Below, piece by piece: positions 35,203 through 43,478 of a stretch of DNA of 64,000 bases. Under the pieces are notes generated by a model that was not told where the DNA came from, ran no database searches, and saw only the letters and a program-made list of their open reading frames with translations. This stretch comes from Flavobacterium acetivorans (GTDB lineage: Bacteria > Bacteroidota > Bacteroidia > Flavobacteriales > Flavobacteriaceae): positions 2,728,001-2,792,000 of the forward strand of contig NZ_CP087132.1 in assembly GCF_020911885.1 (NCBI RefSeq). Direction: 5' to 3'. The stretch's first letter is position 1. Every line of letters begins with the position of its first letter. The position numbers and the translations under genes were made by a program.

Positions 35203-36525
35203 ATGACAAAACATGTTAAAAATGATGGTAATCCATTCGCTTTAATTCCTTTATTGATTTTTATCTTTACTTTCTTGGGAGCTGGTATTTGGCTCAATGA
35301 TTTCTATGCGTTTCCATCTCCGGTTGCGGTTTTATTGGGAATTATTTCTGCATTTCTCCTTTTTAAATCATCTACAGAGGAGAAAATTTCAACTTTGATA
35401 GCCGGATGCGGAGAAAGTAAAATAATGACTATGTGTTTGATTTATTTACTGGCTGGTGCTTTTGCAGTCGTGAGTAAAGCTACGGGCGGTGTAGATGCAG
35501 TAGTAAGTTTAGGAATTAATAATATTGATGTTGCCTATTTTCCGTTGGGAATTTTTTTAATCGCTGCTTTTTTATCTACGGCAACTGGAACTTCGGTTGG
35601 AGCGATTGTCGCCATTGGACCCATAGCGGTAAGTTTGGCTGACAAAAGTGGCGCTTCTTTGCCTTTAATTTCAGGTGCTTTATTGGGAGGTTCGATGCTG
35701 GGAGACAATCTTTCGATGATATCGGATACTACGATTGCGGCAACACAATCTTTGGGTTGTAAATTGAAGGACAAGTTTAAAATCAATTTATTTATTGCTT
35801 TTCCTGCTGCGCTAATCACTATTTTAGTTCTCTTTTATTTGGGATTAAATTCTGATATTAACACCGTTGCAATTCCTACAAACAGCTTTAATTGGGTTAC
35901 TATAGTTCCTTATGTGTTGGTGATTGTTCTGGCGGTATCCGGAGTTAATGTTTTTTCGACATTAATTATTGGCACTTTGCTTGCTGGTGCCATCGGTTTT
36001 TTTGGGGATAATTTTACTTTGATGGCTTTTACCCAGAAAATCTATGAAGGCTTTACCAGTATGACTGAAATTTTCTTACTTTCTATGCTTACAGGTGGTT
36101 TAGCAGCCATGGTAGATAAAGCCGGCGGTATCGATTATGTTTTGTCTCAGGTGAAAAGACGCATTAAAAGCAAAAAATCAGCTCAAACTGGAATTGGAAC
36201 ATTAGTGGGACTCGCGAATTTAGCAATTGCTAACAATACGGTTTCTATCGTCATTACGGGAAATATTGCCAAAGAAATCAATGACGAATATGATTTAAAT
36301 CCAAGGAAAACGGCAACAATACTTGATATTTTTTCTTGTATTATTCAGGGGATTTTGCCTTACGGAGCTCAAGTGCTGCTAATTTTAAGCTTTGCTAATG
36401 GGAAACTGAATTTCGTAGATTTAATCAGTAATGCCTGGTATCACTTATTCTTGTTTATCTTTACATTGGTTGCTATTTATGCCAATTTTTGGGATAAATG
36501 GGTAAATCGCATTTTTAAAATTTAA
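35203..36525 (+). CDS. NhaC-family Na+/H+ antiporter-like transporter (possible methionine transporter)
   Basis: An inner-membrane protein of about 440 aa with eleven or so hydrophobic helices. Family motifs are LSTATGTSVGAIVAIGPIA, ISGALLGGSMLGDNLSMISDTTIAATQ and, in the second half, GLANLAIANNTVSIVITGNIAKEI. The ATG at 35203 (MTKHVKNDGNPFALIPL) is preferred to a TTG at 35164. Antiporters of this family act on Na+/H+ coupled exchange or carry amino acids; the S-box-like leader upstream points to methionine or a related sulfur compound. No gene follows within the same unit. Confidence 0.85.
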   Translation: MTKHVKNDGNPFALIPLLIFIFTFLGAGIWLNDFYAFPSPVAVLLGIISAFLLFKSSTEEKISTLIAGCGESKIMTMCLIYLLAGAFAVVSKATGGVDAVVSLGINNIDVAYFPLGIFLIAAFLSTATGTSVGAIVAIGPIAVSLADKSGASLPLISGALLGGSMLGDNLSMISDTTIAATQSLGCKLKDKFKINLFIAFPAALITILVLFYLGLNSDINTVAIPTNSFNWVTIVPYVLVIVLAVSGVNVFSTLIIGTLLAGAIGFFGDNFTLMAFTQKIYEGFTSMTEIFLLSMLTGGLAAMVDKAGGIDYVLSQVKRRIKSKKSAQTGIGTLVGLANLAIANNTVSIVITGNIAKEINDEYDLNPRKTATILDIFSCIIQGILPYGAQVLLILSFANGKLNFVDLISNAWYHLFLFIFTLVAIYANFWDKWVNRIFKI

Positions 36526-36585
36526 TTGAAGTTATTTATATTGATGTTATTGAATTTCAAATTTTTTTTAAAAAAGGAATTATTC

Positions 36586-36593
36586 TATATTTG
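36586..36593 (+). promoter_or_regulatory. -7 promoter element of fabG
   Basis: TATATTTG matches TAnnTTTG exactly, 170-177 bases before the fabG start, which implies a leader of about 160 bases. Confidence 0.55.
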
Positions 36594-36677
36594 ACGGCTG
36601 TAAGATAGTCCTGATTACTTCACTTGACTTTTATTTTCATAAGAGTTCAGTGAATGTGAACATTTGTAGTGGAAATC

Positions 36678-36707
36678 ATTTGATGTTTTTTTTTATAAAC
36701 ATCAAAT
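36678..36707 (+). promoter_or_regulatory. 11-bp hairpin in the fabG leader
   Basis: ATTTGATGTTT (36678-36688) and AAACATCAAAT (36697-36707) form a perfect 11-bp stem with an 8-base T-rich loop. It is followed by no T-run, so a role in mRNA stability or regulation is more likely than termination. Confidence 0.45.
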
Positions 36708-36762
36708 ATTGAAGCAAATAGCAGGAATAGCTACCAATAAAAATTAAACTAAGTTTTAGAAC

Positions 36763-37509
36763 ATGAAATTACTAGAAGGAAAAGTGGCCATTATAACAGG
36801 CGCAAGTCGCGGAATTGGAAAAGGAATTGCAGAGGTTTTTGCAAAACATGGAGCAAATGTTGCTTTTACTTACAGTTCGTCTGTTGAGTCGGCTTTAGCA
36901 TTAGAAAACGAATTAAACGCTTTAGGAATTAAAGCCAAAGGATACCAATCAAACGCGGCAGATTTTAATGAAGCACAAACATTTGTGGATGCTGTTTTGG
37001 CTGAATTTGGAACTGTAGATATTTTGATTAACAATGCAGGAATTACGAAAGACAACCTTTTGATGCGTATGTCTGAAGCTGATTTTGATCAAGTTATTGA
37101 TGTCAATTTGAAATCGGTATTCAATATGACAAAAGCAATTCAAAAAACATTCTTGAAACAACGTGCCGGTTCTATCATCAATATGAGTAGTGTAGTGGGA
37201 GTGAAAGGAAATGCCGGACAAACAAATTATGCTGCTTCTAAGGCTGGAGTTATTGGTTTTACAAAATCAGTTGCTTTGGAATTAGGTTCACGTAACATTC
37301 GTTGTAATGCGATTGCGCCAGGATTTATTGAGACGGAAATGACTGCAAAATTAAGTGACGATGTGGTTCAAGGATGGAGAGACGGTATTCCGTTGAAACG
37401 CGGTGGAACAACTGATGATGTGGCCAATGCTTGTCTTTTCTTTGCTTCAGATATGAGTGCATACGTTACCGGACAAGTCATGAATGTTGACGGAGGAATG
37501 CTTACCTAG
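36763..37509 (+). CDS. fabG: 3-oxoacyl-[ACP] reductase
   Basis: The NADPH-dependent reductase of fatty-acid elongation. It has the short-chain dehydrogenase layout: cofactor loop TGASRGIGKGIAEVF (residues 12-26), DILINNAGITKDNLLMRM, catalytic Ser in SSVVGVKGNAGQ, the YAASK Tyr/Lys pair (about 155-159) and CNAIAPGFIETEMT. The 248-aa length and this exact motif set favour FabG over other SDR enzymes. It stands apart from other fab genes and has its own long leader. Confidence 0.92.
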   Translation: MKLLEGKVAIITGASRGIGKGIAEVFAKHGANVAFTYSSSVESALALENELNALGIKAKGYQSNAADFNEAQTFVDAVLAEFGTVDILINNAGITKDNLLMRMSEADFDQVIDVNLKSVFNMTKAIQKTFLKQRAGSIINMSSVVGVKGNAGQTNYAASKAGVIGFTKSVALELGSRNIRCNAIAPGFIETEMTAKLSDDVVQGWRDGIPLKRGGTTDDVANACLFFASDMSAYVTGQVMNVDGGMLT

Positions 37510-37535
37510 ATTTAATTATAAATTAAGAATTATGA

Positions 37536-37582
37536 ATTTTAAATGATGAGGAATTCAAAATTTAAAATTCATCATTTAAAAT
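37536..37582. repeat. 14-bp inverted repeat in the fabG to VWA-gene spacer
   Basis: ATTTTAAATGATGA (37536-37549) and TCATCATTTAAAAT (37569-37582) pair perfectly, and the loop itself is partly self-complementary. It ends 8 bases before the next start codon. No T-run follows. Confidence 0.6.
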
Positions 37583-37590
37583 AAAAAAGG

Positions 37591-39618
37591 ATGACTACAA
37601 ACACCGTTTTATTACTAGTTTTTTCATTATTAATAGCTGGTGGTTTGTCCTTTTTTCAATATTATTACAAAGCCAAAAACAAGTCGAAATTAAACTTGTT
37701 TTTGGCTTTTTTGCGTTTTCTATCTATTTTCTGTCTGTTACTATTGCTGATTAATCCCATAATCACTAGAAATACTCTAGAAATAGTAAAACCACCTTTG
37801 GCTCTTGTGGTGGACAATTCTAGTTCAATTTCCTACTTAAATGCGGATAAAACAGCATTAAAAGTCTATAAAGAATTAGCATCCAATGAAGCCTTAAATG
37901 AAAAATTTGATATTCAATCCTATCGGTTTGACAACGAATTCCAACAATCAGAAAAGTTTGATTTTAAAGGAACACAGTCCAATTTAGACGCGATTGCGAA
38001 GGATTTAAAGAGCATTAACAAAAACATTATTTTCCCGACCATTATTATTACCGATGGAAATCAAACTTCAGGTAATGATTATGTGTATGCTTTTGATACG
38101 GCTAACAAAGTTTTTCAGATTGTTTTGGGCGATACCATAAAACAGTTGGATTTAAAAATAAATCAGCTGAATGTAAACAAATATGCTTTTTATAAAAATA
38201 AATTTCCTGTTGAAGTATTTTTACAGTATTCGGGAAATAAAAATATTTTGGCCGATTTTAGTATTTCGCAAGGGAAATCTATTTTGAGCAAACAAACTAT
38301 TTCCTTTTCGGCTTCTAAAAAAACAGCAGTTATCAATGTGCTTTTGCCCGCAGAAAAATTAGGTTCACAAGTTTTTAAGGCAACCATAACTTCTAAAGAA
38401 AAAGAGAAAAACAGCTACAACAATACTAAGAATTTTGCCGTTGAAGTGATCGATCAAAAGACAAATATAGCGCTCGTTTCGGCTATAAACCATCCTGATA
38501 TCAGTGCTTTAAAACGCGCGATCGAATCTAATGCGCAACGCAAAGTAACTATTATTAACCCAAAGAATATCAATTCATTACAAGATTATGGCGTTTTGAT
38601 TTTGTACCAGCCTACAGCCGAATTTAAAACCCTTTTTGAAGAGAACAAACTGGCGGGAATTAACACTTTTATTATTACGGGAACGCATACTGATTTTCCG
38701 TTTTTGAATCAGCAGCAAAATAGTTTGCTGTTTAAAATGGGCGCGCAAAAAGAAGATTATTTGGCAAGCTTTAATTCGCAATTCAATTTGTTTGCCATTG
38801 AAAATATCGGATTCGAAAATTTTCCGCCTTTGCAAAATCCTTTCGGAACAGTGACAACCAAAGGCAATCTTTCTGTTTTACTTTCGTCCAAAATCAGAAA
38901 TATGGAAACCAATTCGCCTTTGCTGGCTTTTGCCGAAAATCAAGGAAAAAGAACGGCTTTTCTTTTAGGTGAAAATGCTTGGAAATGGCGTTTGCAAAGT
39001 CATGTTGACAATCAGTCTTTTGATAAATTTGATGTTTTTATAGACAAAACAATCCAATTTTTGGCTTCCAATAATTCCAAAAAATCATTGGTTGTAAATC
39101 ATGAAAGCTTTTATAATTCAGGGGAAGCGATCGAAATTACGGCTCAATATTTCAATAAAAATTACGAGTTTGACGAAAAGGCACATTTGACAATTTCGAT
39201 AACCAATACGAAAACCAAGCAAAGTAAAAATTACGATTTGCTAAAAAGCAATAATTCTTATAAAGTTAATTTAGACGGATTGGCACCCGGAAATTATAAT
39301 TTTACTGTAAAAGAGCTAAATTCAAAAAGTTCGTATTCCAGTCATTTCGAGATTTTGGATTTTGATATTGAAAAGCAATTCATCAATCCAGATTTGGAAA
39401 AATTAAATCAATTGGCTAATTTAACTCAGGGAAAAACCTATTTTCCCAATCAGGTGAATGAATTAGTAAAATCACTTTTAGAAGACGACAGCTACAAATC
39501 GATCCAAAAAAACAATATAACAAGATCTCCATTGATTGAGTGGGAATGGTTGTTGGTTTTAATTGCCGCTTTGCTTTCGGCCGAATGGTTTGTTCGAAAA
39601 TACAATGGTTTACTGTAG
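37591..39618 (+). CDS. Membrane-anchored VWA-like domain protein
   Basis: A 675-aa protein with two N-terminal membrane helices (about 5-23 and 33-57) and one near the C terminus (WEWLLVLIAALLSAEWFV). Between them lies an envelope domain that begins with a VWA-like MIDAS motif LALVVDNSSSISYL (DxSxS) and TIIITDGNQTSGND. It continues with Ig-like and glutamine-amidotransferase-like regions, as in large flavobacterial BatA-like membrane proteins. No MoxR ATPase or Bat genes are nearby. The function is unknown; a role in envelope protein complexes is possible. Confidence 0.72.
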   Translation: MTTNTVLLLVFSLLIAGGLSFFQYYYKAKNKSKLNLFLAFLRFLSIFCLLLLLINPIITRNTLEIVKPPLALVVDNSSSISYLNADKTALKVYKELASNEALNEKFDIQSYRFDNEFQQSEKFDFKGTQSNLDAIAKDLKSINKNIIFPTIIITDGNQTSGNDYVYAFDTANKVFQIVLGDTIKQLDLKINQLNVNKYAFYKNKFPVEVFLQYSGNKNILADFSISQGKSILSKQTISFSASKKTAVINVLLPAEKLGSQVFKATITSKEKEKNSYNNTKNFAVEVIDQKTNIALVSAINHPDISALKRAIESNAQRKVTIINPKNINSLQDYGVLILYQPTAEFKTLFEENKLAGINTFIITGTHTDFPFLNQQQNSLLFKMGAQKEDYLASFNSQFNLFAIENIGFENFPPLQNPFGTVTTKGNLSVLLSSKIRNMETNSPLLAFAENQGKRTAFLLGENAWKWRLQSHVDNQSFDKFDVFIDKTIQFLASNNSKKSLVVNHESFYNSGEAIEITAQYFNKNYEFDEKAHLTISITNTKTKQSKNYDLLKSNNSYKVNLDGLAPGNYNFTVKELNSKSSYSSHFEILDFDIEKQFINPDLEKLNQLANLTQGKTYFPNQVNELVKSLLEDDSYKSIQKNNITRSPLIEWEWLLVLIAALLSAEWFVRKYNGLL

Positions 39619-39644
39619 TTTTAATTAAACAAGAAAGTACGATT

Positions 39645-40541
39645 ATGGATTTTAGGCTCAAAGTATTCTATGCCGTTGCAAACCGATTGAGTTTTACAAA
39701 AGCGGCTAGCAATTTATTTATCACCCAACCCGCAGTTTCTAAACACATCCAAGAATTAGAAGAAGAATACAAAGTAAAACTTTTTGACAGAAACGGTTCT
39801 AAGATTTCCTTGACCCAAGCCGGAAAAGTACTCTTAGAACACGCAAAAAGCATTTTTGAAATCTATCGTGAAATCGATTTTGATATGAGTACGCTTATTC
39901 ATCAGCAAAGAGGAATACTGCGATTGGGAGCTAGCACCACTATTTCACAATATATAATTCCGCCACTTCTAGCCCGTTTTCATCAGAAAATGGCAGATGT
40001 AAAAGTCAATTTACGCAATGGAAATACGGAACAAATTGAGAATGCGCTATTAAATAAAGAAATTGAGATTGGAATTGTTGAAGGACAATCTAAAAACCAA
40101 CTGATAAAATACATTCCGTTTTTAAAAGACGAATTAGTATTGGTATGCAACAGCAAGAATCCTTTGGTGAACAAAAAAGAAATTTCGAAAGAGGATCTTT
40201 TAGAAATGAAATTTTTAATTCGAGAACAGGGTTCCGGAACATTAGAAGTTATAGAGCATGCTTTAAAATCTCTAGAAATTAGTTTCTCCCAGCTGACTGT
40301 TGAAATGGAATTAGGAAGTACCGAAAGCATCAAATCTTATTTAATGAACTCTGACTGTGTTGCTTTTGTATCGATTCATGCCATAGAAAAAGAACTAAAA
40401 AATAACGAACTGGCGATACTTGATGTAAAAAACCTTAGTATGGAACGTTATTTTTATGTCATTAGCCTTCAAGGAAAAAAAGAATCACTCTCGGATTTAT
40501 TTCTAAAAAACATCTCTAGTTACTATAACCTGGAGTTATAG
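39645..40541 (+). CDS. LysR-family transcriptional regulator
   Basis: A 298-aa LysR-type regulator. The N-terminal winged helix MDFRLKVFYAVANRLSFTKAASNLFITQPAVSKHIQELEEEYKVKLFDR is complete, followed by the inducer domain (ASTTISQYIIPPLLARFHQ, then REQGSGTLEVIEHAL). I chose the ATG at 39645 since the in-frame ATG at 39540 lies inside the previous gene. It precedes a YeiH-like transporter in the same direction, the usual arrangement for regulators such as CysB- or YeiE-like proteins that control these exporters. The effector is unknown. Confidence 0.92.
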   Translation: MDFRLKVFYAVANRLSFTKAASNLFITQPAVSKHIQELEEEYKVKLFDRNGSKISLTQAGKVLLEHAKSIFEIYREIDFDMSTLIHQQRGILRLGASTTISQYIIPPLLARFHQKMADVKVNLRNGNTEQIENALLNKEIEIGIVEGQSKNQLIKYIPFLKDELVLVCNSKNPLVNKKEISKEDLLEMKFLIREQGSGTLEVIEHALKSLEISFSQLTVEMELGSTESIKSYLMNSDCVAFVSIHAIEKELKNNELAILDVKNLSMERYFYVISLQGKKESLSDLFLKNISSYYNLEL

Positions 40542-40616
40542 CGGATTATTTTTTATGATTGGTGAAAGCCATTTATACGGCTGATCTTTGCAGAGTAATA
40601 TTTAAATAATTTTACT

Positions 40617-41594
40617 TTGAAAAATCATTTCGAAACAATTAAAAAAAACAACGCTACTTTTCTTAAACTAAGTGCAAGGTTTGAGAAAATGATCTTTGGC
40701 ATATTAGCCCTATTTTGTCTTTCAGGTTTTATTTCACCAGCCATTGCTCTTTTGTTGGGCTTGGTTGTAGCAAATTTGTCAGGACATCCTTTTTTAGAAT
40801 TCAATCATAAAGCTACCAATATTTTGTTGCAAATTTCAGTAGTTGGACTTGGCTTCGGGATGAATGTAAACAGCGCATTAAGCGCCGGAAAAGAAGGCTT
40901 TTTATTTACAGTCGCTTCAATATTTAGCACATTGATTTTAGGTTTTTTCCTTGGGAAATGGTTGCGCATTGAAAAGAAAACTTCTCATTTAATCTCTTGT
41001 GGAACGGCTATTTGTGGAGGAAGCGCCATTGCAGCGATTGCACCAGTGATAAAATCGGATGAAAAGCAAACCTCGGTGGCTCTGGGTGTTATTTTTATCT
41101 TGAACTCTATTGCTTTGTTCTTATTTCCCGCTCTAGGGCATTGGTTGGATTTATCCCAACAAGAATTTGGTTTATGGTGTGCCATTGCCATTCATGACAC
41201 CAGTTCCGTAGTGGGAGCCGCCAATAAATACGGACCGGAAGCCTTACAAATTGCAACAACGATAAAATTGGCCAGAGCTTTATGGATTATTCCTGTAGCT
41301 CTAATGACTGCCGTATTGTTTAAAAATAAGTCCGGAAAGCTTAAAATTCCGTATTTTATTGGATTGTTTATTCTGGCAATGCTTATGAATACTTATGTTC
41401 CTCAAATGACTATTGTATCGCCATATTTGGTTTCAATGGCTAAAATTGGGCTAACAATTACTTTATTTTTAATAGGCGCAGGATTAAACTTTAATGTCTT
41501 AAAATTAGTTGGTTTAAAACCGTTGTTTCAGGGTATTTTGCTTTGGGGATTCATTGCTGTCGCAGCATTATTCTCGATTATGTATTTCAACTAA
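40617..41594 (+). CDS. YeiH-family putative sulfate exporter-like membrane protein
   Basis: A 325-aa inner-membrane protein with about ten helices and the family motifs ISVVGLGFGMNVNSAL, ISCGTAICGGSAIAAIAPVI and AIHDTSSVVGAANKYG. Apparent start is a TTG at 40617; upstream no ATG is in frame before a stop, and the first internal ATG would remove the conserved start. It follows the LysR regulator by 75 bases. Its stop overlaps the converging YoaK gene by 8 bases. The exact substrate is unknown; annotations as sulfate exporter are family-level only. Confidence 0.83.
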   Translation: MKNHFETIKKNNATFLKLSARFEKMIFGILALFCLSGFISPAIALLLGLVVANLSGHPFLEFNHKATNILLQISVVGLGFGMNVNSALSAGKEGFLFTVASIFSTLILGFFLGKWLRIEKKTSHLISCGTAICGGSAIAAIAPVIKSDEKQTSVALGVIFILNSIALFLFPALGHWLDLSQQEFGLWCAIAIHDTSSVVGAANKYGPEALQIATTIKLARALWIIPVALMTAVLFKNKSGKLKIPYFIGLFILAMLMNTYVPQMTIVSPYLVSMAKIGLTITLFLIGAGLNFNVLKLVGLKPLFQGILLWGFIAVAALFSIMYFN

Positions 41595-42327
41595 GGTGAG
41601 AAGTGATTCTTTTTCTTTTGATTACCAAAAATTGCAATCTGATGTAATCGTACATAAGGGCAATTAGAAGAAAAAAAGCACTCACAAAAAGTGTTTTCAA
41701 TTCGAGAAAAGTATACATAAAACCTCCCGAAATACAGCCAATAAAAAAGAAAATTATTATGGATAGTCGCAAAGAAATACTAGCCTTTAGGCTTTTTCTT
41801 TGGCTTTCTTTTTTATAAAAAAACAATTGTGACAACTCAATTCCCAAATCAGTAAAAAGGCCTGTTAGATGAGTTGTTCTCACGATAGATTTTGATATTT
41901 TCGTAACCAGTGAATTTTGGATCCCCATAGCAAAAAGCATCGAAAAAGCAATGTATTTCCCTTCTAACGAGGACAGATCTGCTGCTTTGGCAAAAAAACC
42001 AACTGATGTTAAAATGGCAATCTCTATAGAAATTGGAATTACATGGAGCAAATGAGGTTTTTTTTGCGCTACCAATTCCGCTAAAAAATTGGAGGTAAAA
42101 GATCCCAATAAAAAGAAAAGAGTAAAAATAAAAAAGGTGATTGCGGCCACATAATTATCTTTAATGACTTCTTCAGCAAAAAAAGCAAAATGACCTGTTA
42201 CATTAGTTGTCAACGTTTTTACCGCCAAAACCCCAGTAATATTTACAATTCCAGCAACAAATGAAAGTAGAGTAGCCAAACGTAAATTATGAATGAAAGT
42301 TCTATTTATTCCTTGATGCCGAAACAT
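41587..42327 (-). CDS. YoaK/DUF1275 family membrane protein
   Basis: A 246-aa inner-membrane protein with six hydrophobic helices. Family markers are LATLLSFVAGIVNITGVLAV, TNVTGHFAFFAEE and the middle part FAMGIQNSLVTKISKSIVRTTHLTGLFTDLG. The last part carries the basic tail VIKRKRITSHLS. It overlaps the YeiH gene tail to tail by 8 bases. Function is not known for the family. Confidence 0.85.
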   Translation of the reverse strand: MFRHQGINRTFIHNLRLATLLSFVAGIVNITGVLAVKTLTTNVTGHFAFFAEEVIKDNYVAAITFFIFTLFFLLGSFTSNFLAELVAQKKPHLLHVIPISIEIAILTSVGFFAKAADLSSLEGKYIAFSMLFAMGIQNSLVTKISKSIVRTTHLTGLFTDLGIELSQLFFYKKESQRKSLKASISLRLSIIIFFFIGCISGGFMYTFLELKTLFVSAFFLLIALMYDYIRLQFLVIKRKRITSHLS

Positions 42328-42389
42328 AGTTATTGCTATTAATTAATGTAATCTTAAACCTCTTGTTTTTTATTTACTCAAAAATAAAA

Positions 42390-42397
42390 TACATTTG
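42390..42397 (+). promoter_or_regulatory. -7 promoter element of the S1/P1-like gene
   Basis: TACATTTG matches TAnnTTTG, 22-29 bases before the start codon. Confidence 0.55.
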
Positions 42398-42418
42398 TAA
42401 CTCATATAAATAAAAGTA

Positions 42419-43420
42419 ATGAAAAATATTAAATTTAAACCTACAATTGTATTGTTAAGTGCAATAGCTATTGGTTTTCTAACTTTGTCGTGGGGAATTA
42501 TCGGACACGAAAGAATAAATAATGCCGCTGTAATGGCGTTGCCCAAACCACTGCAGATTTTTTTTTACAACCATATTGATTTCATCACTACAGAATCGAC
42601 GGTTCCTGATGTAAGAAAATATGCGGTAAATGACAAAGCCGAAGGACCACGTCACTATTTTGACATGGAAAATTATGGTAGTACCGACAGCTTTCCAAAA
42701 ACTTTGGAAGAAGCCAAACAAAAATACGATGCGAAGTTCTTGGACAAAAACGGAATATTGCCTTGGTATATTCAAGACATGATGGTTAAATTGACTAAAG
42801 CTTTTAAAGAAAAAAGAAAAACTGAAATCTTGTTTTTAGCCTCAGATCTTGGACATTACATTGCCGATGCGCACATGCCATTGCATACTTCGGACAATCA
42901 TGACGGACAAAACACCAACCAAAAAGGAATTCATTCTTTGTGGGAAAGCAGATTACCGGAATTATTCGCCAAAAATTACAAATTCAACACGACATCTGCA
43001 GTTTATATTGAAGATGTAGAGAAAGCAACTTGGGATATTATGTTTGACACCCATAGTTTAGTTGAGCCGTTATTGGCCATAGATAAAGGTTTAAGAACAG
43101 CGACTCCTGAGAATAAACTATATGTTATGGATGCAGCCGGAAACATTGCAAAAAATAAATACAATGGAGTAATCTATTCGGATGAATATGCCACTAAATT
43201 GCATACAGCTTTAAACGGAATGGTCGAAAATCAAATGAAAAAAGCTATTGCAGCAACTTCTAGTTTTTGGTACACTGCTTGGGTAAATGCAGGGAAACCA
43301 GATTTAAGTAATCTTGATGCAAAAGAATTGACAAACTACAATCAGAAAGGCCTAAAAAGAGATCTGAAGCTTTGGGAAAAAGGAAAGCTTTTTGGATTAG
43401 AAAGTGAAAAGGAATTTTAA
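42419..43420 (+). CDS. Secreted zinc-dependent hydrolase, S1/P1 nuclease / phospholipase C fold
   Basis: A 333-aa exported protein. The signal peptide (residues 1-24) is followed directly by WGIIGHERINNAAV; a Trp at the mature N terminus and the following His act as zinc ligands in S1/P1 nucleases and zinc phospholipase C. Further ligands lie in DVRKYA, RHYFDM and the hallmark SDLGHYIADAHMPLHTSDNHDGQ. The mature enzyme would need three zinc ions. Whether it cleaves nucleic acid or phospholipid cannot be decided from motifs. It would be periplasmic or secreted. Confidence 0.82.
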   Translation: MKNIKFKPTIVLLSAIAIGFLTLSWGIIGHERINNAAVMALPKPLQIFFYNHIDFITTESTVPDVRKYAVNDKAEGPRHYFDMENYGSTDSFPKTLEEAKQKYDAKFLDKNGILPWYIQDMMVKLTKAFKEKRKTEILFLASDLGHYIADAHMPLHTSDNHDGQNTNQKGIHSLWESRLPELFAKNYKFNTTSAVYIEDVEKATWDIMFDTHSLVEPLLAIDKGLRTATPENKLYVMDAAGNIAKNKYNGVIYSDEYATKLHTALNGMVENQMKKAIAATSSFWYTAWVNAGKPDLSNLDAKELTNYNQKGLKRDLKLWEKGKLFGLESEKEF

Positions 43421-43440
43421 ATCCTTACAATTATATAAAG

Positions 43441-43477
43441 AAAAACGGCTGAGAATCAAATCTCAGCCGTTTTTTTA
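43441..43477. terminator. Bidirectional terminator between S1/P1-like gene and sulfatase gene
   Basis: A perfect stem of 14 bp (43441-43454 with 43461-43474), loop ATCAAA, has an A-run before and a T-run after, so it works for both converging genes. Confidence 0.9.
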
Positions 43478-43478
43478 T

